Assembly (NCBI RefSeq): GCF_029625295.1
Contig: NZ_CP121112.1
Coordinates: 5,022,001-5,086,000, forward strand
Reading direction: 5' to 3'
Origin: Flavobacterium gyeonganense
GTDB lineage: Bacteria; Bacteroidota; Bacteroidia; Flavobacteriales; Flavobacteriaceae
Length of the DNA: 64,000 nt
Part shown: piece by piece, positions 1 through 7,763 of the stretch
How the letters are laid out: every line of letters begins with the position of its first letter
Numbering within the stretch: the stretch's first letter is position 1
The notes under the pieces: generated by a model
What the model was told of the DNA's origin: nothing
The model's database searches: none
Seen by the model: only the letters and a program-made list of their open reading frames with translations
Position numbers and translations under genes: made by a program

Positions 1-1
1 T

Positions 2-1339
2 CTGCAAAAATTAACCCGTTATGCGGAATTGACTCAGCCTGTTTTAGAAAAGAAAATCAAGAAATCGCCAAAGGTCTTCAACGATAAAAAAGTAACAGAT
101 CACCATGCGATTATCCCAACCGGAATCGAGATCAATCTGCCCTATAACCAGCAGCAGGTTTATGATATTATTACAAAGCGTTTTATTGCTGTTTTTTATG
201 ATGATTGTCTGGTAGCTAATACAACCGTTATCGGAAAAGCAGCGGACGTAACTTTTAAGGCAACAGGAAAACAGATTCTTAAAAAGGGTTTTCGGGTGGT
301 TTTTGAAGATCCGAATGCTAAAGAAAAAGAACCTGATTTACTACCAGGTTTTGTGGTGGGAGAAAAAGGTCCACACGAACCCTCATTTTTGCAAAAAGAA
401 ACCAAACCGCCTAATCAGTTTACAGAAGCAACTTTATTACGTGCCATGGAAACGGCAGGAAAACAAGTCGATGACGAAGATTTGCGTGAGTTAATGAAAG
501 AAAACGGAATCGGTCGCCCATCAACGCGTGCAAATATTATCGAAACCCTTTTCAAACGTCAGTATATCGTTCGAAACAAAAAACAGGTATTACCAACACC
601 AACGGGAATCCAGCTTATTGAAATAATTCAGAACGAACTAATCAAGTCGGCCGAACTTACTGGTTCATGGGAAAAGCAGCTCAAAGACATTGAAAGAGGA
701 ACTTTTACCGCCGGAGCTTTCATTAAGAATATGAAACGAATGGTGGAAGCTTTGGTAACCGAAGTCAGGAGCGAAACAAGACATGCTAATATTTCTCATA
801 CCGCGACAATTCATACACCAGTTATAAAAACTGAAAAGGAGAAAAAGAAAGCTACCGGAATTTCAGCAGAAACTTGCCCAAAATGCCAAAAAGGAAGTTT
901 AATTAAAGGGAAGTCGGCTTTTGGATGCAGTGAATACAAATCGGGTTGTAATTTTGTGCTGCCTTTTGTTTTTTATGATAAAAAAATTACAGAAAGTCAA
1001 TATATACGATTGATTCAAAAAGGTTCAACTGTCAACATAAAAGGCTTTAAATTCGAATCTGAAACAGTTGAAGGCTTAATTCGTTTTGAAGAAAATTACA
1101 AACTGAAGCTAGAACCAAAGAAAACTGATAAAAAAACGGAACCAAAAGAAAATCCGGATTCCTTAACCTGTCCAAAATGTAAAAAAGGAACAATTTTAAA
1201 AGGTAAAACCGCTTACGGCTGCGCAGAATATAAATCGGGTTGTGACTTTAAAGTAACTTTTGATGAAGTCAGGGCAAAACTAAAAGATCAAAAACCGACA
1301 AAAGAATTGGTGTATTCAATTCTTTGTGGTGAAACGTGA
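2..1339 (+). CDS. topB: DNA topoisomerase III (type IA), C-terminal part; 5' end outside window
   Basis: Type IA topoisomerase that breaks and rejoins single DNA strands in the cytoplasm. The reading frame is open from base 2, so about 445 C-terminal residues are visible and the N-terminal toprim part, with the catalytic Tyr region, lies to the left. The internal TTG at 29 is not a start. Seen: the DHHAIIPTG motif, the GIGRPSTRANIIETLF motif typical of type IA enzymes, then two tandem C-terminal zinc-finger-like modules (CPKC...GC...SGC), each about 30 residues, separated by about 70 residues rich in Lys and Glu. The two modules are similar to each other, which suggests internal duplication. 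This layout matches Bacteroidota TopB proteins. No nearby gene points to a conjugative-element copy, although such elements also carry topB. Confidence 0.93.
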   Translation: MQKLTRYAELTQPVLEKKIKKSPKVFNDKKVTDHHAIIPTGIEINLPYNQQQVYDIITKRFIAVFYDDCLVANTTVIGKAADVTFKATGKQILKKGFRVVFEDPNAKEKEPDLLPGFVVGEKGPHEPSFLQKETKPPNQFTEATLLRAMETAGKQVDDEDLRELMKENGIGRPSTRANIIETLFKRQYIVRNKKQVLPTPTGIQLIEIIQNELIKSAELTGSWEKQLKDIERGTFTAGAFIKNMKRMVEALVTEVRSETRHANISHTATIHTPVIKTEKEKKKATGISAETCPKCQKGSLIKGKSAFGCSEYKSGCNFVLPFVFYDKKITESQYIRLIQKGSTVNIKGFKFESETVEGLIRFEENYKLKLEPKKTDKKTEPKENPDSLTCPKCKKGTILKGKTAYGCAEYKSGCDFKVTFDEVRAKLKDQKPTKELVYSILCGET

Positions 1340-1369
1340 AAAGTTAAATGGTAGATGTTAAAGGATACA

Positions 1370-1398
1370 CATTTCACATTTCACATTTCACATTTCAC
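1370..1398. repeat. 7-bp tandem repeat, four copies
   Basis: Four perfect consecutive copies of ATTTCAC lie at 1371-1398 in the gap between topB and the lipoprotein gene. Such short arrays are prone to copy-number change by slippage. They lie in non-coding DNA about 60 bases before the next start codon. Confidence 0.9.
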
Positions 1399-1458
1399 AA
1401 ATAAACAATTCTTTTTTCATACTTTAGTAACTCAATACAAAATCAAAAACTTCCAGAT

Positions 1459-1935
1459 ATGTTTCAGAAAATTACTCTTTCAGTTCTTATAATAGCTTTC
1501 GTTTCCTGCCAGAAAAAAGAAACCGTTGAAAAAGACAAAATCAAAAAAGCAGACTGGCTAATCGGAAACTGGGAAAATACATCTCCGGATGGGGTTTTGA
1601 CCGAAAACTGGGAAAAAGTAAACGACAGTACTTTTTCGGCTACTTCTTATTTTATTAAAGGAAAAGATACTTTGCATTTTGAAAGTATTATTCTGGCTCA
1701 ATTAGGCGAAACACTGACTTACAAAGCAACAGTAAAAGGTCAAAATGAAGACAAACCTGTTTCTTTCCCTTCTACTCTGGAATCAGACAAACAATTGGTT
1801 TTCGAAAATCCGAAACACGATTATCCCCAAAAAATTACTTATACAAAAGGTGCTAATAACATTTTGACTGCAGAGATTTCCGGGAAATTGCAAGGAAAAT
1901 TGACTACGGAGAGGTTTATTTTGAAGAAGAAATAA
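1459..1935 (+). CDS. DUF6265-like lipoprotein
   Basis: A 158-residue protein of unknown role. It begins with a lipoprotein signal (hydrophobic stretch at residues 5-16, then FVSC with the likely lipidated Cys at 17), so it should be anchored in a membrane facing the periplasm. The body starts with the DWLIGNWEN motif and is predicted mostly beta, resembling the DUF6265 / lipocalin-like families common in Flavobacteriia. I infer the family from the motif only. It stands alone, with its own ATG at 1459. Confidence 0.75.
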   Translation: MFQKITLSVLIIAFVSCQKKETVEKDKIKKADWLIGNWENTSPDGVLTENWEKVNDSTFSATSYFIKGKDTLHFESIILAQLGETLTYKATVKGQNEDKPVSFPSTLESDKQLVFENPKHDYPQKITYTKGANNILTAEISGKLQGKLTTERFILKKK

Positions 1936-1968
1936 TTTTTTTCTAAAAAAAATAAGGGACAAAAGTTA

Positions 1969-2523
1969 ATGGCAAAGAAATTTAGAAATAATATTATAAT
2001 TGGATTACCAATCATAATATTTATAATTAGTGCAATATTATATTATTGTAGTATTATTAACGCTGAAAAAAGTTTTATAAAACTTCCTATTTTACCAAAC
2101 TCTAAAATTGAATTACAGGAAGGGAATTATAATTTGTACAGTTTAAATCTTGATTCCAACATCCAGAAAGATTTAGAAGTTAAAGCTCATGAAAATAAAA
2201 AACAAAACTCTTTAAAAATTTCTTTATTAAGAAAAAAAAGATTCATTTGGTCTTCACAAACTACTACAATGAATGGTAATGTGTATAATTTATTAACTAA
2301 TATCAGTATTTCAAAAAAAGGAAATTATTATGTATCAGTACAAAATCCTAATAAAATAAAAATACAATTAGTCATTCAAAACCAAAATGATGATGCAACT
2401 TTTTTAAAATCTCTTTTGATATACTATTTAATTTCGATAATTAGTTTGGGAGTAATACTAATTATGTTGATAGTGATTATTATAAAATATCTTCGGGCTA
2501 TAAATAAAAAGAAATTAATATAA
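1969..2523 (+). CDS. Hypothetical membrane protein, two transmembrane segments
   Basis: A 184-residue protein that I do not recognise. It has a hydrophobic helix at about residues 10-28, an extracytoplasmic region of about 115 residues rich in Asn, Lys and Ile, and a second long hydrophobic helix at about 148-172 followed by a Lys-rich tail. This topology (both ends in the cytoplasm, one large outer loop) suggests a small envelope protein. Its base composition looks even more AT-rich than its neighbours, which may mean recent acquisition. It starts 33 bases after the DUF6265-like gene and could be co-transcribed with it. Confidence 0.6.
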   Translation: MAKKFRNNIIIGLPIIIFIISAILYYCSIINAEKSFIKLPILPNSKIELQEGNYNLYSLNLDSNIQKDLEVKAHENKKQNSLKISLLRKKRFIWSSQTTTMNGNVYNLLTNISISKKGNYYVSVQNPNKIKIQLVIQNQNDDATFLKSLLIYYLISIISLGVILIMLIVIIIKYLRAINKKKLI

Positions 2524-2625
2524 TTCGTTCCTACGGAACTTTTTAAACTTGTCAATCTTAATCCCAACTGATTAAAATCCGTTGCTACAATATGTTTTCA
2601 TTCCTACGGAATTTTTAAACCTTCT
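2524..2625. repeat. REP-like intergenic repeat with two TTCCTACGGAA hairpin cores
   Basis: The 11-mer TTCCTACGGAA occurs at 2528-2538 and 2601-2611, each followed by TTTTTAAAC-like sequence. The core is a short stem (TTCC/GGAA) around TAC. The 73-base period and the GCTACAATATG before the second core look like dispersed intergenic elements I know from Bacteroidota genomes. The element sits between two convergent genes. Confidence 0.6.
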
Positions 2626-2685
2626 AATTTTTTTTAGAAAAAAACTCAGAAGCTTAGTGTCTCAGGAACTTAAAAGCTTAGAAAA

Positions 2686-3846
2686 TCACTCATTCTCCCC
2701 TATTTTATTGACCATAAAAATCATCAGAATACCTAAAAGCGCCATGATTAAAAACGCCCATTTCATACTTAAATATTCAGATATAAATCCTACCATAGGC
2801 GGAACCAGTAAAAAGCCAAGATAACCAATTGTAGATATTGATGTTATGGCTGTACCACTGTTTAATTTTGATGATCTTCCTGCAATACTAAATACTAAAG
2901 GAACTACACATGAAACTCCAAAACCAATTAAAACATAACCAAAGATGGTTGGATAAGGGTAAGGAAGAATAAAACAAATGGCAAAACCAGCCGTAATTAA
3001 TATACCACTATAAAGCAGAATTTTTTTAATCCCAAATTTAGTTACACCATAATCTCCAAATATGCGTCCTAAAGTCACCGCTGTTGCAAAAAAAACGAAT
3101 GCAGCACTGGTTAATTTTGGAGAAGTTTTTAATATATTTTCAAAATAAATCCCGCTCCAGTCGTACATCGTATTTTCACAAGCCATTGAAACGAAACAAA
3201 TTACAGCGAATTTTATCAGGTTTTTTTCCGGCATTGCAAAGAACTTCTTCTTAACAGGTACCGGCTCATTGTGAATACTCAACGGATAAAAACAAGCCGT
3301 AAGCGCCAACATAAAAACACTCACACCTAATAAATGATGTGAAGGCGCAATGTGTTGTGTAACCATAACATACCCTAAGCCTGCTCCAGAAAAAACGGCA
3401 ATACTCCAAACTGCATGAAAACGGGTGATGATTGATTTTGGATATAATTTCTGCACCTCAAGTGATTGCGCGTTAATCGATAAATTAAAAATATTCCGGG
3501 AAGCCCCGAAAATTAAAAGTACAATAACTAATTGCCATACAAAAGCCACTAAGCCCGGTAAAGACAATACAATGTTAAACATGATAGCTCCCAAAAGCAT
3601 AATATACCGGCTGCTGTGCTTGTTTAATAATTTTCCAGTAAAAGGCATTGTTAGCATTAAACCAATCGGAAATGCAAACAAAACAGCTCCAAACTGAGCT
3701 TCTGATAAATGCAGTTGTGCCTGAATATGCGGAATTCGGGATACCCATGAAGAATATCCAAAACCTGAAAGGAAAAAAAAGACAGTATTGGCTATTCGAT
3801 AGCCACGCGGAGTATATTGAATGTTTTTGAAGAAAGGTAAAATCAT
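2686..3846 (-). CDS. Major facilitator superfamily transporter
   Basis: A 386-residue integral membrane protein with about 12 hydrophobic segments. It resembles the YbjJ-type MFS proteins often annotated as sugar or drug permeases. The loop between the second and third helices (GKLLNKHSSRYIMLLG) fits the MFS motif A position. It ends in GENE after a final helix. The substrate cannot be told from sequence. It is transcribed away from the siderophore receptor and shares the 277-base upstream region with it. A minus-strand -7 element (TAATTTTG, complement of 3866-3873) lies 20 bases before the start. Confidence 0.85.
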   Translation of the reverse strand: MILPFFKNIQYTPRGYRIANTVFFFLSGFGYSSWVSRIPHIQAQLHLSEAQFGAVLFAFPIGLMLTMPFTGKLLNKHSSRYIMLLGAIMFNIVLSLPGLVAFVWQLVIVLLIFGASRNIFNLSINAQSLEVQKLYPKSIITRFHAVWSIAVFSGAGLGYVMVTQHIAPSHHLLGVSVFMLALTACFYPLSIHNEPVPVKKKFFAMPEKNLIKFAVICFVSMACENTMYDWSGIYFENILKTSPKLTSAAFVFFATAVTLGRIFGDYGVTKFGIKKILLYSGILITAGFAICFILPYPYPTIFGYVLIGFGVSCVVPLVFSIAGRSSKLNSGTAITSISTIGYLGFLLVPPMVGFISEYLSMKWAFLIMALLGILMIFMVNKIGENE

Positions 3847-4014
3847 GAAGTCATTTTTCAGACTGCAAAATTAGTTATTTTAAACCAACATAACTCCTTT
3901 TATCCTTTCTTAAAAAAGAATTGTACAGATATAGGAATAAACACTTAAAAATCAAAATTTTAGATGTTTATACATTTACATTTTTATACTTATACAATAA
4001 ATCTAATTAAAATT

Positions 4015-4035
4015 ACATTTATTATTCTAAATAAG
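4015..4035 (+). promoter_or_regulatory. Putative iron-regulator operator, copy 1 (core TCTAAATAA)
   Basis: Copy 1 of a block found seven times in this window, with the invariant core TCTAAATAA at 4026-4034 preceded by an A/T-rich arm. It ends two bases before the -33 element of the promoter for the receptor gene at 4124. The link to iron is inferred from the genes it precedes. Confidence 0.6.
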
Positions 4036-4036
4036 A

Positions 4037-4067
4037 TTTGTTAAAAAGTTATTAATTTTTACATTTG
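4037..4067 (+). promoter_or_regulatory. Bacteroidota sigma promoter TTTG-N19-TACATTTG
   Basis: TTTG at 4037-4040 and TACATTTG at 4060-4067 are separated by 19 bases, an exact fit to the Bacteroidota -33/-7 consensus. Transcription would start near 4073, about 50 bases before the receptor start codon. Confidence 0.75.
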
Positions 4068-4072
4068 CATTG

Positions 4073-4093
4073 TTTTTATTAATTCTAAATAAA
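4073..4093 (+). promoter_or_regulatory. Putative iron-regulator operator, copy 2
   Basis: The core TCTAAATAA lies at 4084-4092, 58 bases from copy 1 and directly over the predicted transcription start. The two copies bracket the promoter, an arrangement suited to repression. Confidence 0.6.
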
Positions 4094-4123
4094 AATAATT
4101 CATAATCAAATTTAAAAATTATA

Positions 4124-6457
4124 ATGAAGTATCTAAAAATGAAAACTTTACCTTTTGTACTATCAATCGGTATGCTACTTTCAGCAATTAACATGTTTTC
4201 ACAACAAAACCACGGAAAAATAAAAGGAATCATTACTACCTCAGACGGAGCCGCCGCTGCAGATGTTAACGTCATCCTTAAAAAAACAAAATATGGTGCC
4301 TCTACGAATGAAGATGGCAGTTTTGAGTTTAACAGAGTCGTCGCAAATACATACACATTACAAGTTTCACTAACAGGGTATGAAACTTTAGAACAAGAAG
4401 TATATGTTTCTGAAAATGAAACAACTAAAATTAATTTACAATTAAAAGTTTCTAATAAGGAATTACAGGAAGTTGTAATAAGTGGTAAAAAAAGCATATT
4501 ATCAAAAAAAACAGATTACGTTGCCAGAATGCCGCTTTCAAATCTTGAAAACCCTCAGGTGTACAGTATCATTCATAAGGAGCTTTTACAGGAACAAATT
4601 GCCGTAAACATTGAAACTGCCATAAGAAACAGTGCTGGCGCTGTACCAGTAAGTTATCCTTCGGGTGGTATTGGTATCGGATTCAGAGGTTTTGCTGTTG
4701 GTGTTAACGCAAGAAATGGTATGGAAACCGCTACGGGGCGCTCCTCTATTGATCTTTCAAACGTAGAGAGAATTGAGGTGATGAAAGGACCTTCCGGAAC
4801 TTTATTCGGTTCATCCGTATCTTCTTTTGGTGGTGTTGTAAACCTGGTAACAAAAAAACCTTTTGAAACTACAGCCAGTGAAGTAACTTATACGGGAGGA
4901 AGTTTTGGCCTAAACCGTCTTACAGCCGATGTAAATACGCCCTTAAACAAAGAAAAAACGGTATTATTCAGAATTAACATTGCTGTAAATAACGAAAAAA
5001 GCTTTCTCGATTATGGCTTCAACAAATCACTGGCTGTAGCTCCAAGTGTTACTTTCAAGGCAAATGAAAAACTTACATTCAATTTTGATGCAGAATTATA
5101 TAATTCGAACAATACCCGACGGACGTATAACACTTATGAGGCAACTTCTGGTATAAACAATCCGGAACAACTAAAAATAGATTATAAAAAGTCTATGTTT
5201 CATGACGATAACGATGCAAAAACTTCGGCAACAAAAGTTTTTTCTCAGGCAGAATATAAAATTTCTGAAAACTGGAAATCGACTACTATATTCTCTTTCG
5301 TAGGTGAAGACGTAGAACGCAGTTATCAGAGTTATGCCAACTGGACTTCTCCGACCAACGCCTCCAGAAGAGTTGGACTTTGGGGACCTATTTTTAATAA
5401 TTATACCAATTTACAGGAAAATATCAATGGCCGGTTTTCTACCTGGGTATTCAAACACAAATTTCTTGCAGGTATCAATTTAAGAAAATATGAGTCTAAC
5501 TTTTCAGGAGGAAGAACTGCAACGACCTATCTGGATAACATTGATGTAACTAGCAATTTTGCACCAATCAGAAGAAAAGCGGTAGATGCAGTATTAACGC
5601 TGACTACATCTCCGGTTGGTGACCAGAAAACTTTTAGTGCATACGTATGTGATGTAATCAGCTTTACAGACAGATTATCAGCAATGCTGAGTTTACGTTT
5701 TGATAATTTTAACCGTGAACAAGCCGGAACTGCAACTGCATTTCACCAAAATGCCCTATCTCCTAAATTCGGATTGGTATATGAAATTGTTAATGATCAG
5801 GTTTCACTGTTTGCAAATTACATGAACGGATTCCAGAATTATGCTCCTGTAAATCAGCCTTCAACAAATGATATATTCGTATTGGATCCTGTATATGCAA
5901 ATCAGTATGAGGGAGGTATAAAGGCAGAAACTTTCAATAAAAAACTGAGTGCTACAGCTAGCTATTATAACATTACAATAGATAATGGCACCAGAACACT
6001 TGAAAATGGAGATACAATGCAGGATGTAAAACAAGAAAGCAAAGGAGTAGATTTTGAATTAATCGCCAAACCAATAAACGGATTAAGTATTATTGCAGGA
6101 TATGCTTATAATGACAATCGTATTCTGAGAGCAACTAACCTTACGCTTGAGGGAAATAAATCTGCAAGCTCTCCTGAAAACGTAGTGAATTTTTGGACTA
6201 CCTATACTTTTCAAAATAAATTTCAGGGATTAGGTTTCGGCTTAGGAGCAAATTATGTAGATGACAATTATTTTACAGTGGATAATACTTTCTATATGCC
6301 TTCATACATGATTTACAATGCTACTGTATTTTATGATCAGCCGAACTGGAGAGTTGGTGTAAAACTAAATAATGTAACCAACGAAAAATACTGGGATATT
6401 TGGGGAGCATCACAAGCTCCAACCAACCTTCTGGTAAATTTATCTCTAAAATTTTAA
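4124..6457 (+). CDS. TonB-dependent siderophore receptor, paralogue 1
   Basis: A 777-residue outer-membrane receptor. In order: signal peptide (about residues 1-26, ending near FSQ), a carboxypeptidase-regulatory-like beta domain (about 30-118), a TonB plug (about 130-245, with the VERIEVMKGPSGTLFG motif) and a 22-strand barrel ending in Phe (LVNLSLKF). The ERIE-x-KGP-x-x-LFG plug and the DYxx-type barrel features are those of FhuA/FoxA-type hydroxamate or ferrichrome receptors. The first 118 residues are very close to those of the genes at 7764 and 10333, while the barrels differ more. A second Met at residue 6 is an alternative start. Two operator copies and a strong promoter lie directly upstream. 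The ligand is unknown. Confidence 0.92.
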   Translation: MKYLKMKTLPFVLSIGMLLSAINMFSQQNHGKIKGIITTSDGAAAADVNVILKKTKYGASTNEDGSFEFNRVVANTYTLQVSLTGYETLEQEVYVSENETTKINLQLKVSNKELQEVVISGKKSILSKKTDYVARMPLSNLENPQVYSIIHKELLQEQIAVNIETAIRNSAGAVPVSYPSGGIGIGFRGFAVGVNARNGMETATGRSSIDLSNVERIEVMKGPSGTLFGSSVSSFGGVVNLVTKKPFETTASEVTYTGGSFGLNRLTADVNTPLNKEKTVLFRINIAVNNEKSFLDYGFNKSLAVAPSVTFKANEKLTFNFDAELYNSNNTRRTYNTYEATSGINNPEQLKIDYKKSMFHDDNDAKTSATKVFSQAEYKISENWKSTTIFSFVGEDVERSYQSYANWTSPTNASRRVGLWGPIFNNYTNLQENINGRFSTWVFKHKFLAGINLRKYESNFSGGRTATTYLDNIDVTSNFAPIRRKAVDAVLTLTTSPVGDQKTFSAYVCDVISFTDRLSAMLSLRFDNFNREQAGTATAFHQNALSPKFGLVYEIVNDQVSLFANYMNGFQNYAPVNQPSTNDIFVLDPVYANQYEGGIKAETFNKKLSATASYYNITIDNGTRTLENGDTMQDVKQESKGVDFELIAKPINGLSIIAGYAYNDNRILRATNLTLEGNKSASSPENVVNFWTTYTFQNKFQGLGFGLGANYVDDNYFTVDNTFYMPSYMIYNATVFYDQPNWRVGVKLNNVTNEKYWDIWGASQAPTNLLVNLSLKF

Positions 6458-6473
6458 AAACAAATTATAACAA

Positions 6474-6512
6474 AAAAGCACCTTAATACTTTAGGAAAAT
6501 TAAGGTGCTTTC
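6474..6512 (+). terminator. Hairpin after receptor 1
   Basis: An 11-bp perfect stem AAGCACCTTAA (6476-6486) / TTAAGGTGCTT (6500-6510) lies 17 bases after the stop. The T-run after it is short, so termination may be partial and allow read-through into the PepSY gene. Confidence 0.7.
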
Positions 6513-6557
6513 AATAAAGCGGCAGTTTTTATTGAAACTGTTATAACATTACTAAAC

Positions 6558-7715
6558 ATGACATTTAAAAACTTTATAAAAAAAGTACATTTATGGCTGG
6601 GATTGTCATCAGGGTTAATTGTGGTCATACTAGGTATTACGGGTTGTCTATATGTTTTTGAAGAAGAATTACGCCCTATCGTTCATGACTATTATTATGC
6701 AGACCAGGTAAAAGGTAAAAAACTACCTGTTAGCCGGTTAATAGAAATTGCAAAAGAAGCCAACAAAAACAATCCTAAACAAACGCTTTCGGGATGCAAA
6801 GTAATAAATGATGATAAACGTACCGTAATGATATGGTTTTTTGAAGAACTGGATAAAGATGCCATTTGGTACTGGAATCATTATCAAAGCACTTACGTCT
6901 ATTTGGATCCCTATACCGGAAGTGTGAAAAAACTTGAAGAATACAACTTTGAGTTTTTTGTTTTTGTACGAATGCTGCACCAAACGCTGTGTTTTAACAG
7001 CAAGATAGGCGATCCAATCGTGGGAACCGCGACCATAATATTCATTATTTCATTGTTCACAGGGTTGGTGCTTTGGTGGCCAAAAAACAAAAGTGCAGCC
7101 AAACAACGTTTTTGGTTTCGTTGGAAAGATAGCACCAAATGGAAACGTAAAAATTATGATTTGCATAACATATTGGGATTTTACGCGATGATATTTGCTT
7201 TAATCATAGCACTTACCGGATTAGTCTGGGCTTTTGAGTGTTATGACAAAGGAGTACAATGGCTATTTAACGGTGGCCAAACTATTGAAAAAGAAAATAA
7301 AGTCATCGAGTCAGATACCCTTTATTATACGCATAAAAGACCTGTGGATAAAATTTACAGTACTATAAAACAATTACAGCCCGATGCCAAGAGCTATTTC
7401 CTCTTCATTCCTAAAGTTAATGATTCATTGGCAATTGTTGGAACCTTTACCAAACACGAAAGCCGCTTTGACGATGTCGCCATTCAATTTGACCAATATA
7501 CCGCCAAAGTTCTGAAAACAACAACTTACAATGATAAAAATAATGGAGAGAAGTTTAGATTCATCAATTATGATCTGCATGTAGGAAGCATTTTAGGATT
7601 CCCCGGAAAAATATTAGCTTTTATTGCCAGCCTGATTTGTGCCAGCCTTCCGATAACCGGATTCTATATCTGGTGGGGACGAAACAATAAGAAAAGAAAA
7701 CATCAGCTTAATTAA
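6558..7715 (+). CDS. PepSY-associated transmembrane protein (putative siderophore-iron reductase component)
   Basis: A 385-residue inner-membrane protein with four helices, at about residues 13-35 (after HLWLGLSSG), 150-172, 200-222 and 347-370 (ending in FYIWWGR). This is the topology of the PepSY-TM family. The His residues near the helix ends (KVHLWLGL, MLHQTL, YDLHNILGF, YDLHVGSILGF) are placed like the haem or flavin-linked His of membrane reductases. Proteins of this family commonly sit beside TonB siderophore receptors and are thought to reduce ferric siderophores in the periplasm. It lies between two receptor paralogues, 100 bases after the first and 48 before the second. The function is inferred from family and context. 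Confidence 0.85.
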   Translation: MTFKNFIKKVHLWLGLSSGLIVVILGITGCLYVFEEELRPIVHDYYYADQVKGKKLPVSRLIEIAKEANKNNPKQTLSGCKVINDDKRTVMIWFFEELDKDAIWYWNHYQSTYVYLDPYTGSVKKLEEYNFEFFVFVRMLHQTLCFNSKIGDPIVGTATIIFIISLFTGLVLWWPKNKSAAKQRFWFRWKDSTKWKRKNYDLHNILGFYAMIFALIIALTGLVWAFECYDKGVQWLFNGGQTIEKENKVIESDTLYYTHKRPVDKIYSTIKQLQPDAKSYFLFIPKVNDSLAIVGTFTKHESRFDDVAIQFDQYTAKVLKTTTYNDKNNGEKFRFINYDLHVGSILGFPGKILAFIASLICASLPITGFYIWWGRNNKKRKHQLN

Positions 7716-7763
7716 CATTATAGCTACTAGTTTTATACTTCATCATTAACCAATTAAAATAAT

